From assembly GCF_000520955.1 (NCBI RefSeq), contig NZ_JACC01000051.1:1-45729 (forward strand): 45,729 nt of DNA. Reading direction: 5' to 3'. The notes below the pieces were generated by a model. That model was not told where the DNA came from. It made no database searches and worked only from the letters and a program-made list of their open reading frames with translations. Below, one piece after another: positions 40,990 through 45,729 of the stretch (position 1 is its first letter; every line of letters starts with the position of its first letter). Source of the stretch: Aquimarina pacifica (GTDB lineage Bacteria; Bacteroidota; Bacteroidia; Flavobacteriales; Flavobacteriaceae). A program made the translations under genes and the position numbers.

Positions 40990-42687
40990 TTATTGTTTTT
41001 CTTTAAGTATTTGTTCTATTATCTTTTCTGTAATCAAATATGTGGGTTTTACCCCTGTTGTGCCTAATCCCCCAGAAGCCAGTGTACTTCCTGTTTCTAA
41101 TGGATTATCTGAGGCATAGTATGCATATCGTACTTTTACCTCTGGTTGTATACTCCCTCTAATTTTTGATGCAGACTGTATTGCTTTTTGATAGTGTGCC
41201 CCTTCCATTTCTAACCCTGTAACATTCCAGGTAGAATCATGAAAGAATTTTAATATATCTCTATTTTGTAAAGATGTTCCTAAGACAGTTATCATTGCTC
41301 CATCATAAATGTCGATACCTTGTCCTTTGAGATCCTCTTTTGTAAGCTGATTCTCAAAAGGATAATTATCTGCTGTTCCTTCAAAAACATGAGCCGAAGG
41401 AATCATAATATCTCCCTTTCCTCCTTCTAGTATTCCTGCTTTACCCATTATCGATATGGATTTTACATCTAGATGCACTTTTTTGTCTAAAGAGTTTATA
41501 TAAGGTTTCAAAAGTTCATCCATAGTCTCATATGCCTGTTCACCAAAGGCATAATCCATTACTATAATAACGGGTTTATTATCGTTTTCTATAGTAGAAA
41601 TTAGATCAGAATATATCCCATTTGTATATTTTGTTGTATCAAAGATTTGAACATTAATATTGGCGCCACTTTGATCTTCTATATAGGTCATTCCTTTTTG
41701 TAACGCCAATTTTTTGACCTTTGCTCCTAACTTACTGTTATTTGTATCGCTAAGTGCTTCATAAATGTCAAAAGTACTCTTGTTTTTAAACTCTGTTTTT
41801 AATGCCACAGGTGCATACAATACATTCATTACACTATGCATATTTGCACTAATAATGTGAATTGGACGCCCTAGTAACTCTTGTTCTTCTAACTTTTTTT
41901 TAATTGAATTTGCCCAAATTTCGCCATGAATATGATGACCTAATCGTTCTCTAAGTACTGGACTAAAGGTTACAATTCGTTTATTATCTTCTATAGATTC
42001 TTCTATTGCTAATTTACCTAACCAATAAATAATATCTAGGAATCGTTCTTTATTCTCAAGGCAAGAAAAATCACTATACACTGATGAAACCTCTTCAAAT
42101 GTTCTTCCTAATATATTAGCTGTATGTGTAAGTGCTACTTCTCTTTGGGTCTGTGTTAACTCTTTTTTTGACAAAACCGCTTTTTCTAACTTTTGCCAAT
42201 CACGAGTAACATTACCTTGTTCGTTAATCACTACACGATTCATGATCTTATGTGACTCTATAAATAAAAAAGTAAGATGTGTAAGAATATCATAAATTTC
42301 TGATCGCCCACGAGTAATCTCAATATTCATTTGTTCTTCATCAATACGATAACAATTACGTCTTCTCTTTGGTGGAACAATTACCTTAAAATGAGAATTC
42401 TTATAACCTTCTTCACTTGTAAGATTTATAAAACGACACTCTTCTATCCCAAAAGGTAAACGATCTATTACATATAACAATCCATTAAGTTCTACTTTTT
42501 CTTCTGCTACAGAACCATAAATTTCTGGCCCCAAAATCAATAGGGCTTCTCTAAGTGTATCACCAGATACTCCCATAGGTTTATAAAAACCTCGATTAAA
42601 AAGATGGCGCATGGTAATGTACATACGCTCTATTGCGCTTGAGCTCTCCTGAGCTCTTGTTCTGCCTTGTAATATAAGATTTGCCAT
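40990..42687 (-). CDS. DUF6909 protein with nucleoside-phosphorylase-like C-terminus
   Basis: A 565-residue cytoplasmic protein. The C-terminal third has features like the PNP/UDP-phosphorylase/MTA-nucleosidase fold: a glycine-rich SIMGKAGILEGGKGDIMIPSA block (about residues 418-438), ITVLGTSLQNRD, and GLEMEGAHYQKAI (about 495-507), where the MEGA element is the catalytic signature of such nucleosidases. The N-terminal two thirds, including VPPKRRRNCYRIDEEQMNIEITRG, are not familiar to me. I believe the family is named DUF6909. I chose the ATG at 42687 (MANLILQGRTRAQESS); the in-frame TTG at 42705 overlaps a TATATTTG box. No substrate can be stated. Confidence 0.72.
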   Translation of the reverse strand: MANLILQGRTRAQESSSAIERMYITMRHLFNRGFYKPMGVSGDTLREALLILGPEIYGSVAEEKVELNGLLYVIDRLPFGIEECRFINLTSEEGYKNSHFKVIVPPKRRRNCYRIDEEQMNIEITRGRSEIYDILTHLTFLFIESHKIMNRVVINEQGNVTRDWQKLEKAVLSKKELTQTQREVALTHTANILGRTFEEVSSVYSDFSCLENKERFLDIIYWLGKLAIEESIEDNKRIVTFSPVLRERLGHHIHGEIWANSIKKKLEEQELLGRPIHIISANMHSVMNVLYAPVALKTEFKNKSTFDIYEALSDTNNSKLGAKVKKLALQKGMTYIEDQSGANINVQIFDTTKYTNGIYSDLISTIENDNKPVIIVMDYAFGEQAYETMDELLKPYINSLDKKVHLDVKSISIMGKAGILEGGKGDIMIPSAHVFEGTADNYPFENQLTKEDLKGQGIDIYDGAMITVLGTSLQNRDILKFFHDSTWNVTGLEMEGAHYQKAIQSASKIRGSIQPEVKVRYAYYASDNPLETGSTLASGGLGTTGVKPTYLITEKIIEQILKEKQ

Positions 42688-42712
42688 ATAATTTTTACTA
42701 AACAAATATAAC

Positions 42713-44212
42713 TTATTTGTCTATCATAGCGGTGAGTGAGTCTGCAATATTTCTATCGTTTGAAAGTCTCGGAAGTTTATTCTGTCCGCCCAACTTACCA
42801 ATAGATTTCATGTAATTCTTAAACCCATCTTTGGGAACAGGAGTTATTTTTAATGTTCTCAGTATTTTTCCATCAATCAAATCATCGTAATAGGAGTTCT
42901 GTTTTCGAAGAGAATTCTCAATTTCTCTGGCCAATTCTTCAATACTTTTAGGCTCTTCTTTAAACTCTATAAACCATTCATGATAAGGTAATTCATCGAC
43001 AACAGGGTTCACTTGGGGTGCTACCGTAAAATCATTGATAATCGTTCCTGTTGCATCAGCACCATCTTTTAGTGCTTGATCTACTTCTTTTCCTATAACA
43101 TGTTCCCCAAAAGCCGAAATAAAATGTTTTATACGCCCAGAAACCACAAGTCGATATGGTAAAATACTTGTAAACATAACCGTATCTCCTATGTTATAAG
43201 ACCACAAACCAGCATTTGTAGAAATAAGCATTACATAGTTTACGCCTACCTCAACATCACCTATAGTCAATCTTTTTGGTTGTTCCTCAAAAAACTCATC
43301 AGCACGCACAAATTCATAAAACATCCCTGAATCTAGTTGAAGTAACATCCCTTTTTCATTCTGACGGTCCTGAAATGCAAAAAAACCTTCTGAAGCCGGA
43401 TATAATTCTATCCCTGGCACTTTTCTTCCTATTAGTTTCTCGAAAGTGGATTTATATGGTTCAAAATTAACTCCTCCGTAAATAAATAATTCAAAGTTTT
43501 TAAAGAGGTCACCAATAGTTTTATTGGTCTTTTTCTGTAATTTTTCAAAATACATTTGCACCCAAGGTGGAATACCACTGATAACTGTCATATTCTCGTT
43601 CATTGTCTCTAACACAATAGCATCTACCTTTTGTTCCCAATCCTCAATACAATTAGTTTTCCAGGTTGGCATTCTGTTTTTTTGAAGATATTTCGGCACA
43701 TAATGTGCTACAATCCCTGACAGTCTTCCTAGCAAAATGCCATTTTTCTCTTCCATTTCTGGGCTTCCCTGAAGAAAAATCATTTTGCCATCCACAAAAT
43801 CTGTTTTCCCACTTTCTTCTATATAACACAAAATTGCATTTCGTGCAGCTCGAATATGGGTAGGCATAGAATCTTTGGTAAGCGGGATATATTTGGCACC
43901 GCTTGTCGTTCCTGATGTTTTTGCAAAATATAATGGTTTTCCAGGCCAAAGGATATCTTTCTCTCCTTGTACAACAAGGTCAACGTACGATTTTAGCCCC
44001 TCATAATCTCTTATGGGTACTTGTCTGGCAAAATCTGAATATGTATTAATAGTTGCAAAATTATGGTCTTGACCAAATCTGGTCATTTTTGCCTTTTTGA
44101 GCAAGTTGTTAAAAACACGTTCCTGAGTTTTTACAGGGTCTAATGCCCATTTATTAATTTTTTTTCGAATGCGCTTGGCAAAGACTTTTGCTCCTAGTGC
44201 TTTTAATGACAT
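42713..44212 (-). CDS. GH3-family acyl-adenylating enzyme
   Basis: GH3 proteins, named after plant auxin-conjugating enzymes, adenylate carboxylic acids and join them to amines. The 499-residue protein has the phosphate-binding AKTSGTTSGAKYIPLTKDSM (about residues 98-117), the adenylate motif PASEGFFAFQD (near residue 285), and NYVMLISTNAGLWSYNIGDTVMFTS followed by the hinge region VVSGRIKHFISAFGEHV, all typical. I chose the ATG at 44212, directly before SLKALGAKVFAKRI; an in-frame GTG at 44239 would add nine residues. The bacterial substrate is unknown. It precedes the DUF6909-like gene by about 25 bases, suggesting a common transcript. Confidence 0.9.
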   Translation of the reverse strand: MSLKALGAKVFAKRIRKKINKWALDPVKTQERVFNNLLKKAKMTRFGQDHNFATINTYSDFARQVPIRDYEGLKSYVDLVVQGEKDILWPGKPLYFAKTSGTTSGAKYIPLTKDSMPTHIRAARNAILCYIEESGKTDFVDGKMIFLQGSPEMEEKNGILLGRLSGIVAHYVPKYLQKNRMPTWKTNCIEDWEQKVDAIVLETMNENMTVISGIPPWVQMYFEKLQKKTNKTIGDLFKNFELFIYGGVNFEPYKSTFEKLIGRKVPGIELYPASEGFFAFQDRQNEKGMLLQLDSGMFYEFVRADEFFEEQPKRLTIGDVEVGVNYVMLISTNAGLWSYNIGDTVMFTSILPYRLVVSGRIKHFISAFGEHVIGKEVDQALKDGADATGTIINDFTVAPQVNPVVDELPYHEWFIEFKEEPKSIEELAREIENSLRKQNSYYDDLIDGKILRTLKITPVPKDGFKNYMKSIGKLGGQNKLPRLSNDRNIADSLTAMIDK

Positions 44213-44328
44213 CTTATTGTATTTAATACGTAGTTTCACTTGAAAAAAGAGAGGTTTCTTTTCTTTTGACTCAAAATCAATGAATCGCCTTTTTTCTCAT
44301 AAAATCGTCGCCTAATGTAGTAACATTA

Positions 44329-45198
44329 TTATTCAAAATCAATAAAATTAGATGGATCTACAGGGTAGCCATCTCTCCATAATTCAAAATGCAAATGAGG
44401 TCCGGTAGACAATTCTCCTGTAGAGCCCGCTGTTGCAATTACTTCTCCGGGTTTTACTTGTTCTCCCTGTTGTTTGGTTAATGATGCATTATGCTTGTAC
44501 ACCGTAATTACATTATCCGCATGCTTGAGAATAATTACATGTCCCGTTTCTGCGGTCCATTCAGCAAAAATTACAGTACCAAAAGAGGCTGCTTTTACAG
44601 GAGTATCCTGAGGTGCAGCAACATCGATCCCAAAATGTTTTTCATTAACATTATAAGTTGACGTAATAGTTCCTTTTATTGGTGGAAAAAGAGAAAAACT
44701 CGAACTTGATTTTTCACTCTCAAACAAACTATACTTATCTTCTTTTGAAACTTCTTCTCTAAGTTTTATATCTTCTTTTGACGGGTTTAAATCTACTTCC
44801 TCAGGGTTTAACTTTTGTGATTGAACTGCAGAATCAATATCAAACTCTACTGTTTTTACTTCTCCTCTGAGAACTTTTTTTATAGATTTGAAGTATTCTT
44901 GATTTATTATAACTTTTGCTTCTAGAGAATCAGCGGTGGCTGATAATCTGGCTGCTTTTAGGTTTAAAGATGTAGACGAATACCCTGGGATGTATTCTCT
45001 GAGCGGTGTAAATGCAATAAGAAAAGTAGTGCACGCCACTAATACAATAGAAGTAATAGTAACCATAACAAAGACATTTAGCCTATTTAACTTAAAGGAT
45101 ATTCGTTCCTCAAAAGTGTCTTCATTAAGAATAACTAATCGATACTTATTGAGTAGCTTCTTAGTGATTTTTTTCTTTTCTTTCTTCTTTTTAGCCAT
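44329..45198 (-). CDS. M23-family peptidoglycan endopeptidase (LytM type), membrane-anchored
   Basis: M23 metallopeptidases cut peptide cross-links in peptidoglycan, and some members act as non-catalytic regulators. The 289-residue protein has a very basic N-terminus (AKKKKEKKKITKKLL), one membrane helix (about residues 43-66), a short coiled part and a charged linker, then the LytM domain with the zinc ligands HFGID (about residues 187-191) and HLHFELW (about 268-274). Both motifs are intact, so activity in the periplasm is expected. It is divergently transcribed from tatA. Confidence 0.94.
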   Translation of the reverse strand: MAKKKKEKKKITKKLLNKYRLVILNEDTFEERISFKLNRLNVFVMVTITSIVLVACTTFLIAFTPLREYIPGYSSTSLNLKAARLSATADSLEAKVIINQEYFKSIKKVLRGEVKTVEFDIDSAVQSQKLNPEEVDLNPSKEDIKLREEVSKEDKYSLFESEKSSSSFSLFPPIKGTITSTYNVNEKHFGIDVAAPQDTPVKAASFGTVIFAEWTAETGHVIILKHADNVITVYKHNASLTKQQGEQVKPGEVIATAGSTGELSTGPHLHFELWRDGYPVDPSNFIDFE

Positions 45199-45244
45199 AG
45201 ATTACATCTTATATAAAAGAATGTTACCAAATCGATAGTAATAG

Positions 45245-45252
45245 CAAATATA
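45245..45252 (-). promoter_or_regulatory. Possible -7 box for the M23 peptidase gene
   Basis: The minus strand reads TATATTTG, a TAnnTTTG match, 46 bases before the peptidase ATG. No TTG lies at the -33 distance. The 279-base divergent gap 45199-45477 also holds the tatA promoter. Confidence 0.4.
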
Positions 45253-45427
45253 CATAATGAACTTATCTTGCCTTTATGTTTTCGCTCTGAAATTTATATT
45301 TTATGCTGTTACGCAGGGTAAACAATAAAATTCTTGTTACATCATTTAAATACTATTACTTAATATTTTCATTGACTACATATTCTGCAATAATAAACCC
45401 GGTTTTTGGTTAAAGATTGTTTAAATC

Positions 45428-45458
45428 GTGTAGGTTTCATCAATTCTTGCTAACTTTG
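45428..45458 (+). promoter_or_regulatory. Predicted promoter of tatA
   Basis: TAACTTTG (45451-45458) matches the Bacteroidota -7 box; a GTG, one base off the -33 TTG, lies 20 bases upstream (45428-45430). The leader before the ATG at 45478 would be about 13 bases. Confidence 0.45.
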
Positions 45459-45477
45459 TACTTTAATTATAAAGATC

Positions 45478-45666
45478 ATGATGTTATCTAGTATATTTTT
45501 AGGAATGATTGGACCATGGCAAATAGCTATTATAGTTGCCGTTATATTACTTATGTTTGGAGGAAAGAAAATTCCTGAATTAATGAGAGGACTCGGTAGT
45601 GGCATAAAAGAATTTAAAGATGCGACCAAAGAGGATGAAGACCCAAAAATTGAAGAAAAGGAGTAG
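45478..45666 (+). CDS. tatA: Twin-arginine translocase subunit TatA/TatE
   Basis: TatA oligomers form the pore-like part of the twin-arginine pathway that exports folded proteins across the inner membrane. The 62-residue protein has a membrane helix (about residues 8-27, with GPWQIAIIVAVILLMFGG), the hinge and amphipathic helix KKIPELMRGLGSGIKEFKDA, and a short acidic tail, all typical. Two ATG codons stand in a row at 45478 and 45481, either of which may start translation. No tatC or tatB is adjacent. The only features after it are 15 bases and the terminal repeat. Confidence 0.95.
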   Translation: MMLSSIFLGMIGPWQIAIIVAVILLMFGGKKIPELMRGLGSGIKEFKDATKEDEDPKIEEKE

Positions 45667-45681
45667 TTTTTTAAACACTCA

Positions 45682-45706
45682 TGTGACGTCCTGAATAATT
45701 GTTACA
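45682..45706. repeat. 25-bp terminal inverted repeat, right copy
   Basis: This stretch matches the reverse complement of bases 1-25 at 24 of 25 positions. It begins TGTGACGTCC and ends with GTTACA, 15 bases after the tatA stop. A further 23 bases (45707-45729) follow to the window edge with no counterpart at the left end, because the left copy stops at position 1. The flanking bases on the inner sides differ, so the similarity is confined to the 25-mer. Confidence 0.6.
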
Positions 45707-45729
45707 AGAATTAATAAATACAAGGTAGC

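Noticed and set aside
43653..43949. A 98-codon open frame on the minus strand inside the GH3 gene
   Set aside because: It lies within the well-supported GH3 coding sequence in another frame, has no recognisable motif and shows no start context of its own.
1..45729. A composite transposon carrying the whole segment between the two terminal repeats
   Set aside because: The segment holds essential, normally syntenic genes (ATP synthase, purD, tatA) and no transposase is visible. The repeats are real, but mobility of the whole segment is not supported.
1..45729. CRISPR arrays, tRNA or rRNA genes, and phage genes
   Set aside because: I found no regularly spaced repeats, no cloverleaf-like or rRNA-like stretches, and no phage structural or integrase genes on either strand.

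Overview
The window is chromosomal DNA of a marine-type Flavobacteriia bacterium (phylum Bacteroidota). The evidence is the AT-rich sequence, a type IX secretion protein of the SprE/PorW family, the split ATP synthase operon lacking atpD and atpC, several protein families largely confined to Flavobacteriia (families I recognise as DUF6168, DUF6427, DUF6341, DUF6909, and DUF4254 beside a GT9 enzyme), and promoter boxes of the Bacteroidota form TTG-N17-23-TAnnTTTG. Assignment to genus is not possible from the sequence alone.

Layout. (1) 1-9045, minus strand: SprE/PorW, bactofilin, an AtpZ/AtpI-like protein, a small membrane protein, then atpB-atpE-atpF-atpH-atpA-atpG. Two strong RNA hairpins lie directly after atpE and atpA, the two subunits needed in most copies. 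(2) 9306-15035: conserved housekeeping genes: a PaaE-like reductase (+), a GT9/DUF4254 pair (-), a DUF6427 membrane protein (-), a DUF6341 small protein (+) and purD (-), with a clear bidirectional terminator between the last two. (3) 15136-40987, minus strand: one large surface-polysaccharide locus. (4) 40990-45666: a DUF6909/nucleoside-phosphorylase-like protein, a GH3 acyl-adenylating enzyme and an M23 peptidase (-), and a divergent tatA (+). No gap exceeds 300 bases; the largest (36151-36446) holds an imperfect dyad.

The polysaccharide locus contains a chain-length regulator, phosphomannose isomerase, dTDP-rhamnose synthesis (rfbB, rfbA, rfbC, rfbD, with a second chain-length regulator between rfbC and rfbD), a complete PAPS-making and PAP-recycling set (cysQ, DUF2061 protein, cysC, cysD, cysN), a UDP-glucuronate 4-epimerase, a Wzx flippase, a sulfotransferase, UDP-galactopyranose mutase with a galactofuranosyltransferase-like GT2, two GT4 enzymes, three polymerase/ligase-type membrane proteins, UDP-glucose dehydrogenase, UDP-xylose synthase and the initiating sugar-phosphate transferase. 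Together these predict a Wzx/Wzy-made, sulfated acidic polysaccharide with rhamnose, galactofuranose, a uronic acid and possibly xylose. No export porin, tyrosine kinase or ABC exporter is present, so O-antigen/LPS attachment or an export apparatus elsewhere are both possible.

The first 25 bases and bases 45682-45706 form a 24/25 inverted repeat, each copy 14-15 bases beyond the stop codon of the last gene on its side. I read these most readily as the ends of a multi-copy insertion sequence at which the window or assembly stops, with alternatives discussed in the findings. The most novel candidates are the tandem DUF2061 membrane protein in the PAPS operon, the sulfated polysaccharide locus itself, the paired hairpins of the ATP synthase operon and the DUF6909 protein.
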